DNA of 64,000 nucleotides from Beroe forskalii. Its lineage: Eukaryota > Ctenophora > Nuda > Beroida > Beroidae. The notes below the pieces were generated by a model, which ran no database searches, had not been told where the DNA came from, and saw only the letters and a list, made by a program, of their open reading frames with translations. The translations under genes were made by a program, and so were the position numbers. Location: contig WFMF01000060.1 of the NCBI GenBank assembly GCA_011033025.1, positions 372,001 to 436,000 of the forward strand, read 5' to 3'. Below, in pieces: positions 1 through 12,469 of the stretch (position 1 is the first letter of the stretch; each line of letters begins with the position of its first letter).

Positions 1-1510
1 CTACCCACTATTGATAAATCTACCCTCTTTAGAACACCTAAATAAAATCTAAGTAAATAAGAACCATAGAAACCGTTTATAAAGGATGCTGATAATCAGC
101 GATTTCAGTATTTCACATTGTTGATGTTAAAATCTTTTAAAATAGCATATCTAGAGCTGCTTCAATGAAACAACTAAAAAACAGAAATTGTCCAAATTAT
201 AGCCCATGATGATTGGTACGGACAATTCATTGCCAATTTGATTTGAACTTCCCCAGTAAATCCAAAGTTACAGGGCTCACTTTATAAACAGCTTCTATGT
301 TTCCTAATGCTTTTAATAACCTAACAAATGCAGAGATTTAAATTTTATATCATTGTTTTCACATTTAAGTGCACATACAGAATCTCATTTTCCTTGTGCG
401 AGCAGTTCCATTTCCACTGAGCAGCTTCTTAGACCAGATTCATATCAACCTGTGTAGTGTGTGCATTCGACATGGATTAAACATGGATCAACTTTAAAAT
501 CGAGGTAAAATGTAATAAGTCAACCGTCAATAAACTTAGAACGCGCAGTATACGTCTATAATGATAAACAGGATGTGAAAATCTCAACAAATCCTAATTT
601 CCTTAGTTTAGGGTATGATAGTACGCGATATAACATTCAACTACTCCGATAATAAACACAAAGCCATAGGTATAACATTAATATATTAACAGTGATAGTA
701 TCCGCTACACTCTGGGGTCAACACCCATATGTGTGCACATAGATCGATCGATAAAAACCATAAAAATACTGCATTTTTGACAGAAATTATATGAAAAGTA
801 AATTGCACGCACTGTAAAATATTGCCAGACACGCGCGCGCCGAATCGAAAGGCCGAATAAAATTTATTTTAGTCAAATTATGGACCAGAAGACATCTGGC
901 AAATAAAATGCACGTCTTTGTGAATCCTTTTATCGATCGATGCATGTGCACACTGACACATATGGGATATACACGACAAATCCTACCTTATCAACGCGAT
1001 ATATTGATAATATTTATCATAGCACATACGATAATACATAATTATTATCATTATTCTCTGAATAAAGTCCCCGGTAACCCGCAAGTAATTTTACCTAAAA
1101 ATGTAAAAACAAAAATATATGATAATACGTATTAAACCGAATAAGCAGTTCGTTAAAAACAAAATCAGTGCATAATATCATACGTTCATATCATAATGCG
1201 CATATGGATATTACACAATTTTATAACGCATACACGCAATTTTGTATGTATTTGTATGCAATGTTCCTCTATAATATTACCACTAATAGTTAGAAGTTTT
1301 CATTTGCTTAAATCCTCCGCATCAAATTCAATGCTGAAATAACGCGCTCAGTGTTCACAGACACGCGTGTTCTTCAAATGAAGCGTTACCATTGGTTACA
1401 TAGACGCACGTGCTCTTTGAATCACGCGTTGCACAGTCCACGTGTTAAAACTCACGTTCCCCGCTTATAATATTCCATTTCACACCGACAGTGGAGTGAG
1501 GCGTGAGGTG
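1..1510. other. Non-coding 3' flank of the ASAP-like gene
   Basis: AT-rich sequence beyond the stop codon of the minus-strand ASAP-like gene. I see no convincing exon on either strand; the open frame near 908-1135 lies inside a palindromic element. It holds the 724-966 inverted-repeat element and probably the 3' UTR of the gene. Confidence 0.5.
724..966. mobile_element. Short inverted-repeat element (PIF/Harbinger-like MITE relic)
   Basis: The ends are inverted copies: CCCATATGTGTGCACAT with the GATCGATCGAT motif on the left, and the same pattern reversed ending CATATGGG on the right. The 3-bp flanks are ACA and ATA, so a target duplication is only approximate. The termini resemble those of the 62,571-62,978 element, which has a clean TTA duplication. 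No coding capacity. Confidence 0.55.
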
Positions 1511-4500
1511 TCACCGGGGCGCTTCGTAGGGACGGATAAAGTTCTTAGGAAAGATCCCCTTTCTCGTATCGTCACCGTCAATCATGCCAAACTGAAATAA
1601 GTTATCAAGTTAATTAATGTTTATAGATAAGCTTATTTAAATGTTTATATTTTGACCAAAAAATGAGTTTGTCAGTAGGAAAACTTTCAATTTTGTCAGA
1701 GTGATACGCAAAACATAAAGTTGTTGCAAATCATTGCTATTTTAAATCGGAACTCACCCACCAAGCGTCGTCTATCTCCTCCACCACCACAATAACGTCT
1801 CCTATCTTGAAACTCAGCTCGTCAATGTCATCCGCTTCACAGTCGTACATAGCCTGGGGAGCGGGGGAGATAACTGGGGGATGAAGAGAAATCTGACGAA
1901 ATATAAAAGTGATAGAATAGAATAGAAGTGATAACCGCATCCTTTAATTAGACTTTAGGGTTGATCAATTATGTAAACTATCACAACGGATAATAACATA
2001 AATGGTAATCTAGTCCTGCTGACAACAGCTGCGAAGCGTAATTCTCAAGAGGGAATATCCAGTTATTCCACGAGATAGTCCAGTACGACTACTAACCTCG
2101 ACTCTGCGGCGCTGTGTCCGTGGCGGGAGGGCGGGTGGAGCCCTGTGCGGGATCTGCGGCGGCACACTGCCCATCACTCCCGTCGTGTTGTTGTTATTCA
2201 GGGAGACGGGAGGCATGTTGGAACAGGTGGAGCTCTTTGGGGTTGACACTGACACTGGGAAAAACATGTCTGGAGCGCAGTTAGACACTCTACTCAGGAG
2301 ACACAAAGCGGACATACAAACTGTAATGTAGACCCAATTCTGAACGAACAAACAAACAAACTGTATATTGAAATCAGTAAGAAAAAAAGGTGACAATAAA
2401 TGGATTCCTGTGCATTGATATCGCAAAATCAATGTTGTTGATTGTAATATTTGTTATCGACCGTGTATTAGCATACCGGTGCCCAAATCCTCATGACATT
2501 GTTCAAATTGTTAATTGAGCTATTGGTTTTAAGCAAATACACTGCCAATCATAGTTATATCACTTGAATTTTGATTCTCATCACATAATCAATGTAGGAC
2601 ACGAACGTACAGATACACCTTTTCTCACCAATTGGGGACGCCTTCTTGACAGTGGGCGTTTCCATCTCTAGGTTCAAAACATGTTACGACTTGTTATATA
2701 GTGACAATCGCATTAGAAAAACGGACGAAAATCCACATCAACATCTAAACATCACATGGAAAACTCCTCGCCCCATAAAGACAACTACAATTTAAAACGC
2801 ACGAAAACTTTGTGAGAACACTACCATGGAATTCCGTGCGGGATTCTACGGTGGTGTTCGGGCTTCTTGGGTACTGCCATAAACAGGGTTCAAATATGAC
2901 ATTCACATCACATTGATGACGTCACATGTCACGTGACACACTCACCAGAGCAGCTCCGCATGAGTCGCTCGTCCATCTGGTCCTGGCGGCTGCCCTGCCG
3001 GCTGTGGATGATGTTCCCCGGCGTCTGGTCCATCGTGAAGCTCCGGTTCCGGACCACCGAACTGGTCGCCGTGTTGCGAACGTTGGACGGAACTGCGCTG
3101 TGACCTGGCGCAGGGAGGAGAGGTTAGATGGATGTAGAACATCAGCCAACATTCACTATTCAGAATATGAAGCAATGGCTTTCTGATATGAATTGTTCTG
3201 AAATATTGACTTTGAGATTCAAAAAGGGAGGTGAATTTTGAATTATGTAATTTCATTGAATTAAGGCAGTGTCATATCAGGAAAGTGGAGAGAATCTCGG
3301 GAAGGATGATTTGCTCCGAATCCGTAGGCAAAACTTTGCTTTTCAGAGATACTGACCCTCGTCTTATAGAAATGATTGAAGACACACTCCCCTGAACCCA
3401 GAAGTTGCCAAATGTTTCATTCACAATCGAAGGTACAGATAAATGAACACTCTTATACTTGTATACTTGGCAACGAAAATTCAAACAGCCTGAAAACTAA
3501 AAATACCAAAGAATATCCAAGAATATAAGGAAATGCGTCGAAGTGATTTTGCACATTTCGGAGATTTCCAATAGCGGGATTCGAAAATATGCGGGGGTTC
3601 CTTTAAACAATGATTAGTGTTCAGGGGTACTTCAAAAGTAATCGAACTTGCAAATCGAAGAAAATAAAGTCAGTTCTCAGTGATTCAGATTTTCTTTGAT
3701 ACGATCGTGTAAAATCAGAAGAAAGAGGGAGAGATTTGAAGAAACACGCGAAAGTACCTTCGATACCAAGATCATCTAAGACGAAAATGGCGGCATCATC
3801 TTCATCGTTAGTTCGGGAAGCCTTGCCTTCATTAAGAATCTCATCATCCGTTGGTAAGTATTCCTCCGAACTTACTTCTTTACTGACGTCGTAGCTACTG
3901 CCACCCCGATCATCATCATACTGAGCTATCTGTTCCAAACTAGCTCCACACTCACCAGTGGATGACAACCTGTCATCGTCAGGTCCCACCGGGTGCTGGG
4001 TGATGGCGATGAAACCCGGCGAGCCCACTTCGGACTTGGAGGTGATCCTGTCTTTCCGGACAACGGAGTAAATGGGTTCCGGAGCGTCTTCTTCAGACGA
4101 GGAAAGTCCAACCACAGAAGCAGGAGGTGAATCATTGGCTTCTTTTGGCAGAGATGAGCGCTTAGCATCCAGTCTTTCAGGAGGTTTGCGGGGGTTTGAA
4201 GCAGTTGTCCTGGTGAGTGAACTGTCTGAAGAGATGAGTTCATCGCCGGGCACAGAAAACACGTCTGATTTCAGGGGATTCAGCGAGAAGTCCGTGTAAA
4301 CAGACACGATCTCAGGACTCACAGGTTTCGTTTCCTCCTCTCCCGCATCAACCTCCACACTCCTTGATTTCCTCCTCAGCGCAGGCCGTTTCTTCTGAAT
4401 GGAGGATCTGTTGGTCTTCAGATCCTGGATGATATCTCCCAGTTCAGCGTACTCTGACTCCACCTCCGTAGAGCCTGGATGGTAGCTCTTACACCGGCCC

Positions 4501-7500
4501 GGCTCCTCCTTACTGCGCTTGGTATGGAGCTTCTCTGAGCTACTTCTTAGGGGAACTGATGGATTCATCTGGAATCTCTGGAGCGGGTCATTGGAAGGAT
4601 CCAGCCCGGTGGTTAAAGGAGGTGGCATGTTCTCCAGGATATCTACTAGATCCGAGTACACAGGTTCAGGAGAGGCCTCTCCTCCCACTCGCAGCAGAAT
4701 CACGTCATCGTAGATAGGATCAGGACTCCGCTCAGCTGTCAGGGATTCCGGAACAGTGAGAGAGGACCTGGAACCTTGACTATAATCGGACAGGAGACTG
4801 TTGCCACTTCCATGCAGTCCGCCGGACTTAGAGAGTCCTTTGGATCTTCTCAGACTACCTGAACGGGTCGTGAGTTTGCTCTTGATTCTTTCTAAACTGG
4901 AGGATTTGTCCTTGTTCGTTTCCTTGCAGCTAACAACGGCCCGGGTGGGTATTCTGGTGTGAACATCCCGAGGATTATCCATGGTTTTACTTCTGCCTTT
5001 GAAGGAGGATGTGAAGAAGTTAGAGCTACTTCTCTTCAACTTGGATACCTTGGAGACGCTACTGGCTCTGCCTCCTAACTTATCCAGCGCCGGATTTTGG
5101 ACTTGATTCGCAGATTCTTCCTCTGTACTTTGGCTTTTCGTCAACTTTTTCTTCAGTTTATATTTGCTTCTCGCTCGGACAACTTCTGCTTTTGGTGGCT
5201 TTTCAGGCGGCGCGCTATTGCCACTTTCTGGGCTCTCTACAGACGTCTCAGCCAGTTTCTCCTTGACAGCACTTATCTGTATCTCTGGAACGACATCTTT
5301 CAGATTTTTAGCACTGTCCGAGTAACATCGAGGAGGATGGAATTGGTCGTCTTGGCAGCTTTTCCTCGGTCTCTTGTCTTTTGCCTCGTTGGTTAACGCT
5401 CTTCCCCGGCGAATAGGGTGGCTACCAGAGGAACTGGCATCTGTAGACGTGATGTATATTGTACAATGTATAATGTATTGTATAATGTATAACTTGTATA
5501 GGGAAAAGCACAACACTCGCACGAACTATAACAGTCACACGCACCCACATTCACACACCAAAGAGCAAGCAAAGAAGAGTGCTGATAATATATCGTAACA
5601 TATCTCAACCCTTACCAGGCCGTGACCGAATGATAGGCGGTATAACGTCATCAATTTACCATTTTAAACTCTGATAATGACGTCACTGCCTACCACCAAT
5701 CATTCGCTCACGACTCATAAGATATAGTGCTGAAACAACCGCAAGGAGATACACGTAGTATCGAGGGAATATTAGTTTACCCATACTTTGCGCAGCACGA
5801 GGTTTATTAACCAATCAGCACGCAGGAAGAGCAGAGATTCGTTTGCCACTTTGTCCAGGCGCCAGTCTAGTGCAGGTCTAACACCAGTTCAAGGCATGTC
5901 TTTTGTCAGTCTATTGCAGGTCTAACCAGCGCAAAACCGGCGCCAAACCTGCATTAGACTGGCGCCTGGACGGTGGACAAAGTGGCAAACGAATCTAGCC
6001 CCACAGGAATAGTATGCTTACTGATTAGTCAAGCCCTGGAGTGCCATGGGTAAACTAACACACCCTCGCCTGCAGTACAACGTCTGGAGAGCTTTCACGC
6101 ACATCACTGAGAGTTTAAGCTTACCTGCTCGAGTCATACGGGCCACCGTGCGACCATTGGTATGGTACCCTACACGGTTTAGTGGGATGTAAAAACGGGA
6201 AATAAATAGGAAAACAAAATCAGCGGGATCAGGCGACTTGAATTATATATAGTGGCATTGCTTTGTAAATCATGACCAGGATTTAAAGGACGGAATGAAA
6301 TTATCACGAATAAAATTCCGCCGTTACCATTCCATCGTGTTCGCTTACCTTTGTTGGACTTCCTGGCGACTGGCGGCGGCGGTTGGTTCGGGTTACCGCC
6401 GCTCTTGCGCCCTGTGCGGGCGACGGCGGGCGAATTCTGGAAAAATATAGATGTTACTCTCCAGTGTCTGATTACCGGATAGGGGGTGGACAATGACAAT
6501 TGTCGAGAAAAAGTAACAGTCCGGTACCCTTATAACACCCTTGACACTCTGATTAATAAGCGATTTTGACAATTTTGAACCCCATCCCAATTACTCCATT
6601 GGATGATGAATCTGTGAAATTTTACGTGTGAAATAATGATTACCGAGTTGGTGGGGATGTTGGGGGGCAGGTTCATGCTGTGATTCCCAGACGTGGTGGT
6701 CCTGTAGGGGGACTGGACGGGGAGGGAAGGACGGGACGGTCCTCCCGTCCTGCTGCTACCCGGAGGAGCTTGGGAGGAGGAGAAGGAGCTGCGGGGGGAG
6801 GAGTTGTACACCAGACCTCCTGAGGGGGGAGAGGTAAAGTGAAGTTATTCTCAGCAAGAGAGAGGGTGTACGCCGTACGGTGTACGTTGGACTGGAATAC
6901 GTTGTATAGTGCTGGTTCACTAAAACTGACTTTTGAAAAGTCGAAAAGTGAAACTTGAACTCTTCACTTGCAACGATATTCCTTTCATTACAATCACGCT
7001 GATGGCTCACCTGCTGAATGGTCGAAGGACTTCTTGCTGACAGCAGTCTGAGCTACAGCCTTAGCTAGATGCTGCTGTGAGATGTTACCAGCATTGTGAA
7101 CCGGCGTCCTACCGCTCATCTGAAAACAGGGGCGTGTCAGGAATAAAATAATTTTCATAAGAAATCACGTGATTTTGACATTAGTAACCATGTCAAAATG
7201 ATCTGGTAAATAAGTCACGAGAAATCTTTAGTGTGGTTCCAGTGAAAAGCAAATACCCAGTTTTAGGAAAATCGTTATTGACGAGATGAAATGATCTTTC
7301 TCTCCTTTTGTGTGACATAAGAAAGAAGGAACTCAATGGCATGAAATTCGAGAAAGTTTCCAGTTGAATGCTAAATGGACGCATATCGTGTGAAATGAAA
7401 CTAAATGAGTTTTGAAATGTGAACTGCGGTAAAATCAATCTGATAAATCAGAAAAATATATACATAAAATCACAAAGATACCTCTATAAATGAAAAATTC

Positions 7501-8397
7501 CAGTGATCATTGATTGATTATAATGAAAAATATGAACTCGATTACATGACATTTTAAAAACTCGATACAAAATTAGTAAAACTAAAATTGTACACAGATA
7601 CAGATACATTTACACACATGGATTAGATTTGTACCGTTGAAACGGTAACATCATGAAATGACAAATAAAATCTGACTTTATAATCAGTAATATTGAAAGT
7701 CTACAATGGTGATTGCATGAATACGTTAGCCCCTACGTGATGTGATTTGGGTCGGACACGTTTCTGAAAATAGTTTAGATTATGAAATTTGGCGACTTCA
7801 TGATCCACAAAATAATAGATTTATAATTAATTCCAGATCTGTAACAAGTCTTGTAACGGATTTCCAGAGAATTTGTCAAAAAATAATAAAGATTAAGATA
7901 TGTGAGAAGAGAAGGATTACGCAAGGTTCGTGGCACTTATGTCGGATCTCTTGGGACGGGACTGCTTCTCCGGCGTGGTGTCGGTGTTGTCAAGTTCATC
8001 GTCCGTGTAGTCTAGTTCTATCGTAGTCAGGTCGGGTTGTCCTGGGAGGAGAGAGATGATTCACCTTGCCATGGTTATCTTTCTGCTTCGAACTAAAGGC
8101 TGAGATGGTAAGCGTGCGATGATTCGCCCATCCCACCCTCCAGATGAACGTTTGCTACCCATACTCCTTATTCAAACCCTTGATAACCCCTTGCTGAACC
8201 TATTTTATCCCCTGGGTGGTTGGTGAGCCCCTTTTAACCTCTAAATGGACCTTTATTAAAAACTGTCCCCTTACCGGGCCATTATTCCTTACCGGGCCAT
8301 TATTACTTACCTTCGATTTCCCAGTTGAAGTTGACAACGTCACACCTTGCCAGGTGTTTTCCGTTCACGGCTAACTCCAACAACTGCTTACACTCCT
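1511..8397 (-). CDS. ASAP-family ArfGAP, C-terminal half (post-ankyrin region, Pro/Tyr-rich linker, SH3)
   Basis: ASAP proteins (BAR-PH-ArfGAP-ankyrin-Pro-rich-SH3) stimulate GTP hydrolysis on Arf and link membrane traffic to actin and focal adhesions. Phase-consistent minus-strand exons: 7011-7119, 6644-6819, 6349-6436, 6125-6169, 3758-5440, 2946-3092, 2629-2667, 2097-2254, 1758-1853, 1511-1591. The last two form an SH3 (MYDCEADD, DELSFKIGD, DDAWW, then KGIFPKNFIRP) close to the ASAP1 SH3 as I recall it. Two upstream exons (8311-8397, 7917-8041) resemble the end of the ASAP ankyrin region (ELAVNGKH, FNWEIE) and its acidic tail, but their join to 7119 does not keep phase, so one splice is unresolved. 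Proline-rich tracts (PPPPVARK, PPALPPR) lie between. The BAR, PH and ArfGAP exons were not found; a receptor exon sits just upstream on the same strand. Family call is from SH3 and order; the ArfGAP itself is unseen. Confidence 0.72.
2825..2873 (-). other. Possible alternative or decoy exon of the ASAP-like gene
   Basis: Bounded by a good acceptor (ttatggcag) and a donor (CATG|gtagtg). It accepts phase 1 but leaves phase 2, and joining it to the next exon (2629-2667) gives an immediate stop. The chain 2946-3092 to 2629-2667 to 2097-2254 is in frame without it. It is therefore either skipped, a frame-breaking alternative exon, or not an exon. Confidence 0.3.
5642..5686 (+). repeat. CRE-flanked dispersed ~45-bp motif, copy 1
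   Basis: Starts with aACGTCATCAATTTACCA and ends with CTGATAATGACGTCAC. The two cAMP-response-element-like ends (ACGTCAT, TGACGTCA) are near-inverted. The same layout recurs near 26.7, 30.4, 36.9, 41.3 and 47.6 kb. Located in the ASAP-like gene, in the intron just upstream of the long exon. Confidence 0.6.
5836..5996. mobile_element. Hairpin MITE in an ASAP-like intron
   Basis: Near-perfect terminal inverted repeats: GATTCGTTTGCCACTTTGTC on the left is mirrored by GACAAAGTGGCAAACGAATC on the right. The stem continues through GGCGCCAGTCTA and its reverse complement. An internal section repeats 'gcaggtctaa'. No open frame. Family not assigned because no clear target duplication is visible. Confidence 0.7.
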
Positions 8398-8803
8398 CTT
8401 GCAGGAAAGAGAATGAAAATTATTGTTATTAGGCTGCATTCTTGATGTGTTTTGAGATATGTGTATGATAAGATTTTCTTACATTTGACAATAAATTTAC
8501 TATTTTGTCTAGAATACCACCAAAATACCAACCCCTTGCCCGTCAACAGTCAACACCCATTTCATTCAATTATCCAGTCCTTTTCTCAACTCTCATCAAG
8601 AGAACCCGAACAAAACAGAAAACAGTTAACAGGAAGTCATAATGAAGGATTCGGGAAATGTGAGAGAATATTGTGATCTTGAGTCCAAACACTCAAAGTT
8701 TGACATTCATTAATTTAAAACATTCATTTTACTTCTTTTCAAAAATTTACATTTCTTGAAGATAAAAAGAATCAAGATACGCGGAATTCGGCAAAAAATA
8801 TTG

Positions 8804-8809
8804 TTTATT
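8804..8809 (-). promoter_or_regulatory. Polyadenylation signal of the 7TM receptor
   Basis: TTTATT on the plus strand, AATAAA on the minus strand, about 100 nt beyond the receptor stop codon. Confidence 0.5.
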
Positions 8810-8907
8810 TCACGCGTTTATCATTAAACGTTCTATCTCACGTTCTATTTTGAAAGTGGCCATACAAGTCATTCCCGAACAAAAATGACGTTTTCATGTT
8901 TCATGGT

Positions 8908-9792
8908 TTACAACTGAACAGGGCCAACTGGTTTTGGAGCTGGATATCTCGTTACCGAAACATCTTCCCTTTGCCACAGAGTACGTATCCTACAAATCCA
9001 GAGCTTCTTTAGAGTTTCTAGGAATGATTTCTGCCGCAGGAGGATCAAGCAGTTTACAATAGACATGCCACACAGTGAGATAAGAGTGTAAGCGTAGGCA
9101 CTCTGAGGCGCGCTGAACCCCTTCCTTTCCAGGGGCACACAGAGGGGCATGGTCGAGGTGTAGTGTGGTCCACAGACCACGAAGGATACTGAGAAAACAA
9201 ACGGATACAGGCTGAAGATGAGAATGCTGAGTAGGAACAGCCAGAATGTCCTCCGTGCAGATTTGAGTTCTCTTTCCAGGATTTGAGATGCGATGCCCTG
9301 GTCTAGAATACATGCTGATTCAAAGTTCTCCCGGGCTGATCGTATCATCTGGTTGATAAACGATACGGTAACGCCTATCAGAATCAAGGTGGTTAACACC
9401 AGAATTATCGTGAAAACACTCTGTACTTTTATCAGATTAGTCAAGATAAGTCTATCATCGTTTCCAGCCAGCATCAAACACAGCCATATCCCTAATCCGC
9501 TGCCAAAGGGCACAATCCAGCACAGCAGACACAGAGCCTGTACTACCGCAGTCCTTAAAGCACTGGAGTAGAACATCTGGTGTCGGAATATCATAACCCG
9601 AGCTACTGACAGCAGGATCAGGGACATGTACGGGATGTTAACAGTAGCTCCGAACAGAAGGTAGAGGATCGTGTCTTTGGAGGACGCGGAGTCGATGTCG
9701 AATTCATCGGAGCTATCCAGGGTAACGAAGCAGAGAGGGATGATGAGGCAGTTGAAGATAGAGATATTTCCAGAATCGATAAGAAGGATAGC
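8908..9792 (-). CDS. Class A-like 7TM receptor, exon carrying TM2 to TM7
   Basis: One long exon of about 294 codons with six strong hydrophobic segments in receptor order: TM2 (ILLIDSGNIS, with the conserved Asp), TM3 to the second intracellular loop (SLILLSVARVMIF), TM4 with Trp (LCLLCWIVPFG), TM5 (FTIILVLTTLILIG), TM6 (FWLFLLSILIFSLYPFVF) and TM7 (LISLCGMSIVNCLILL). The usual DRY at the end of TM3 reads ARV, and NPxxY is replaced by SIVNCLI. The exon starts directly after an acceptor (aaaaattgcag), so TM1 must come from an upstream exon I could not find; a degenerate retroelement begins about 50 bp upstream. Ligand unknown. It sits upstream of the truncated ASAP-like gene on the same strand, so it is either nested in an intron or an independent gene. 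Confidence 0.65.
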   Translation of the reverse strand, partial: AILLIDSGNISIFNCLIIPLCFVTLDSSDEFDIDSASSKDTILYLLFGATVNIPYMSLILLSVARVMIFRHQMFYSSALRTAVVQALCLLCWIVPFGSGLGIWLCLMLAGNDDRLILTNLIKVQSVFTIILVLTTLILIGVTVSFINQMIRSARENFESACILDQGIASQILERELKSARRTFWLFLLSILIFSLYPFVFSVSFVVCGPHYTSTMPLCVPLERKGFSAPQSAYAYTLISLCGMSIVNCLILLRQKSFLETLKKLWICRIRTLWQREDVSVTRYPAPKPVGPVQL

Positions 9793-9837
9793 CTGCAATT
9801 TTTCAAGGACGCTAATAAAAAATGTATGTAAATCGGT

Positions 9838-10837
9838 TAATGGAGGTAAATCCAGCGGTCAAATGCAGGTCACATCCTCACCAGACGATCTGCCTGCACT
9901 CAAAGCATGGACTACGTACCTTAATAAAGATTATATAGACTGGACAGTAGTGCTAGATAATACCTTCAATAGCATTACCAACAATTATATTAATCAATTC
10001 AATATAAGTTACTTATGCGGATATCAACCTGTAAATATATGAGATACAAAAATGAATTGCAACGGATAATGGTCAGTGCAGTCTTTGCCATACCTCCTTA
10101 GAAACTCTAGAACATATATTCTAAAATGCCCACACACACAGCTATTCCTAGATAAGCTGCAAAGATTCATTAAGAACAACATACGCCTATTATGATGATA
10201 GAAATAAGATGTTCTTCATGCTATGTAACCATATCGACCCGACCATTAATTATCTAAATCTATCTGCTAAATGGTACATTAGTAAGAACTTTCAAAACTC
10301 TAAGTCTCTAGATTGGCTAGAATATACTAGATATACGAAATTCGCGTTAAACGGCGATAGAACAAATATCCGCGCTATTCTGCTGGAGAAGCTGACCTGT
10401 GATCTAACTCTTTCCTCTCTCTCGGTTATCTCGTTCCTGCTCTTCCTCCCTGAATTTTATCTTTTTCTGACACCTTCAGATCTTGTGCTGTGCCAGGTGG
10501 TGAAATCTGACGTGTGAGGAGCTGTCTGCTGATGAGGTGATATATGAAACTACAAAACCAAAAAAAATCGAAAATGTAAAAAAAACACAAAAAAGAAAAT
10601 AAAGTTAAAAAGAACGTAAAACAAAATAAAAGAAAAGAAAAGAAAAATTTAGTTTATTTTAATTTATTTTTTCATATTTACTTTATTTCATGTATTTCAG
10701 ATTTTGTGGGATGAAAGCTGAGGCAATAGACAAGGGAAAACTGTCACTGTTTAAGTACATTATCACTATGATGAATGTGACAGGATGTGAGAGCGCCCTA
10801 ACAAGGAGCTCAGTGATCATTCGCCACACTCTGAGTG

Positions 10838-10882
<45 letters not shown>
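9838..10882 (+). mobile_element. Degenerate non-LTR retrotransposon 3' end with poly-A tail
   Basis: A translated stretch around 10,060-10,130 has the Cys/His pattern CSLCHTSLETLEHIF, followed in another frame by KCPHT. This resembles the zinc-binding motif after the reverse transcriptase in many LINE elements. It is broken by stops and frameshifts. A pure run of 45 A (10,838-10,882) closes the unit on the same strand, as expected for a LINE. The element lies directly behind the receptor exon. Family-level assignment is not possible by eye. Confidence 0.5.
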
Positions 10883-10883
<1 letters not shown>

Positions 10884-10885
<2 letters not shown>

Positions 10886-11849
10886 CGATTAACTGATTTA
10901 GATCTAGCTGATGTTACATTTTACTGATGTTAAAATGTAAATTTATGCACGTGGCTGATGACGAATTAGATAAGCTCAAATCGGTTCGACTAAGAAATGT
11001 TTTGATGATCAAGTGAACAGGCCTCATTGAATTGATAAAATCCCATCGTACCATTGGATTATTAAAATGAAGACGATAATTTCGAATGATTATCGAGGCA
11101 TATAGTAGCAGTCACAATATGCCTAGCACGTTATCAAGCTGCAGATAACTAAGCTATTTGATCAGTTGCTAAACTGCCCCGGCAGATCACATCGGCACAC
11201 ATTGCGAAACATATTGAAATACAATCATCGGTTTTGTTTCTTATCACAAATTCCAGATGACTACCATACTATTATTTAGAAAACAAAATTAAGAAGATTT
11301 GGTATTTATTGACTTGAAGACTTAGTAAATGAACTTGGTTTTCTCATTTTTCATATGTTCGTTTTAGGGAGGCTGGCCTGGTGTAACTCCCTAGCTAGCA
11401 GCATTTGGGTATCAGTGCTTCAGTGTTATGGCTTTCAATAAAGCAAAATAAATTCAGATCATTTACTTTCCGCCTACTTCCTATCTTTGCCCCTATTTTG
11501 CCCCCCTCCCCCGCATTTCAGCATGTGTTTCCACGTTGCCCCCTTTTCGCACCTTTTTGCCCTGGTGCAATAAAATATCCGTGAACTTGATCAAGCTTCT
11601 TCAATATTTTTATATGGATATTGGGGGGAGGGGGCTGACGTCCAATTCGTCCATGGGACAGCCAAAATGGCCGGTCGACAAAATTGTCAAAGTGAACATA
11701 AAAAGTGGAAATAAACAGAGATATGGGCAAGAACCCGCTTTTTGTTTCTAACTGAGACATTTTTGAGCTAGACACTTCTAATTTTTGGTGCAAAAACTTA
11801 TAGCCTATAGCTATGACATCCCAAAGTTCCATCAAAAAGCTCAAAAGAG
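10884..11849. other. No recognisable gene
   Basis: AT-rich and repeat-like sequence with a C-rich patch near 11,500-11,520. Short open frames here look accidental: no splice-bounded exon, no domain. Part of the 11.5-11.85 kb stretch may be the outer flank of the palindrome that follows. Confidence 0.4.
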
Positions 11850-12320
11850 AAGTCGAGTTATTAACGTTTACTGTACACAACATGAATCAGTTTCGGACAG
11901 AATGTGCTGCGCGCAAATTTTGACCATTTTACTCATAGAACCATTTGTGAATGTCCAATTGATACCAAAATTTGCAGGAATATAATTTATGGCATAACAC
12001 AGCGTTTTCATCTACGAATGACGAAGATAAAGAAGATATTGCAAAATGAAGTCAGTTTCGGACCGAAACTTGCAGTCTCGGTTCGAAACTGACTAAATTT
12101 CTCTATATCTTCGTAATTTTTGAATGAAAATGCTTCAAATTTTCACAGACGCTGTATTATGCCATAAATTATATTCATGCAAATTTTGGTATCAATTGGA
12201 CATTCCAAAATGGTTTTATGAGTGAAATGGACAAATTTGCGCGCAGCACTTTCGGTCGTCACCTATTTAACAAAAACACCCTCGATTTTGGCAATATTCA
12301 AGTTGTAATAACTCGACCTG
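11850..12320. repeat. Long imperfect palindrome
   Basis: The left arm (from about 11,850, including GTGCTGCGCGCAAATTT and ATAATTTATGGCATAA) is repeated in reverse orientation on the right (TTATGCCATAAATTATATTC, AAATTTGCGCGCAGCAC). The turn is near 12,072, where CAGTTTCGGACCGAAAC meets GGTTCGAAACTG. Both outer arms also contain GTCGAGTTATT. Likely a foldback or MITE-type element; no coding capacity. Confidence 0.65.
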
Positions 12321-12469
12321 AAATATTGACAGATGCGTTTTTGACCCCCAACCATGCATTGTGATTCTGAACACGGAATGCTTCCCAAATTTCAACGTGA
12401 AATGTGGCCAATTCATAAAAACATATAGTTGGGAGCTGGCAAGCAAAGTTTTAAAAACTCACTTCCTAT

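Noticed and set aside
2926..3256. Three overlapping frames across the ASAP exon at 2,946-3,092
   Set aside because: Only the phase reached from exon 3,758-5,440 (via the acceptor at 3,093) connects to the following exons; the others are shadows of a GC-rich exon.
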